Part shown: positions 32,263 to 32,306 of the stretch, in pieces
Numbering within the stretch: position 1 is the first letter of the stretch
Layout: the number at the start of each line of letters is the position of its first letter
From: an uncultured Alphaproteobacteria bacterium
GTDB taxonomy: Bacteria > Pseudomonadota > Alphaproteobacteria > Methylaequorales > Methylaequoraceae
DNA: 32,306 nt
Reading direction: 5' to 3'
Assembly (NCBI GenBank): GCA_902537615.1
Contig: CACBBU010000003.1
Location: 81,647 to 113,952, forward strand
Program-made: the position numbers and the translations under genes
Notes under the pieces: generated by a model
Databases searched by the model: none
Told to the model about the DNA's origin: nothing
Seen by the model: the letters and a program-made list of their open reading frames with translations, nothing else

Positions 32263-32306
32263 TTTAACTTTTAGATTAACATTTATTAAAATGTATTTAT
32301 AGTAAG

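Noticed and set aside
32279-32294. 6-bp hairpin upstream of metZ, possible SAM riboswitch remnant
   Set aside because: Alphaproteobacterial metZ often has a SAM-II or similar riboswitch, but the 44 bases available show none of the conserved SAM-II blocks and the window ends.

Overview
This window looks like ordinary core chromosome from a free-living, AT-rich, streamlined alphaproteobacterium. The base composition is strongly A/T with long homopolymer runs, genes are packed with overlaps of 1 to 14 bases, and many starts lack a clear Shine-Dalgarno. Several neighbourhoods are the ones usual in Alphaproteobacteria: cytochrome c / kdsB / pheA; ffs-dnaX-ybaB-recR; def-fmt-truA; rpmH-rnpA-yidC-engB-argB-dapD-dapE; argD-argF; apaG-metZ. 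A SAR11-like or other small-genome marine lineage fits, but the sequence alone does not settle the clade. I see no insertion sequence, prophage, integrase, CRISPR array or defence island.

Layout. Minus strand 1-2870: a partial YejA-type peptide-binding protein running off the left edge, hisN and a cytochrome c, in one operon. Plus strand 2921-7298: kdsB, pheA, SRP RNA, dnaX, ybaB, recR. Minus: rmuC. Plus 8289-10496: def, fmt, truA. Minus 10493-18577: a long run, in transcription order ggt, rpmH, rnpA, yidC, engB, argB, a HAD phosphatase, dapD, dapE. Plus: panB-panC. Minus: a large lipoprotein. Plus 21641-24717: tRNA-Arg(ACG), then nrdA-nrdB behind a promoter that carries an NrdR-box-like palindrome. 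Minus: recX-like gene and an MscS channel. Plus 26357-29225: ABC-2 permease, argD, argF. Minus 29228-32262: metZ, apaG, trkH.

Functions. The genes cover amino-acid synthesis (Phe, His, Lys/diaminopimelate, Arg, Met), pantothenate synthesis, LPS Kdo activation, replication and repair (DnaX, YbaB, RecR, RmuC, RecX), deoxynucleotide supply, translation start and tRNA modification (Def, Fmt, TruA), membrane protein insertion (SRP RNA, YidC), and osmotic/K+ control (MscS, TrkH).

The most interesting points are small-scale. (1) dnaX has an in-phase A_AAA_AAA heptamer inside an A9 run, exactly at the end of the clamp-loader core; a -1 shift meets a stop two codons later, as expected for a gamma-subunit frameshift. 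(2) rnpA has no conventional start outside rpmH, so the two genes overlap out of frame, recalling Thermus. (3) The compact NrdA appears to lack the ATP-cone, while nrdAB has a 12-bp perfect operator-like palindrome over its -10. (4) The lipoprotein promoter has a 12-bp palindrome in its spacer. I found no convincing undescribed multi-gene system.
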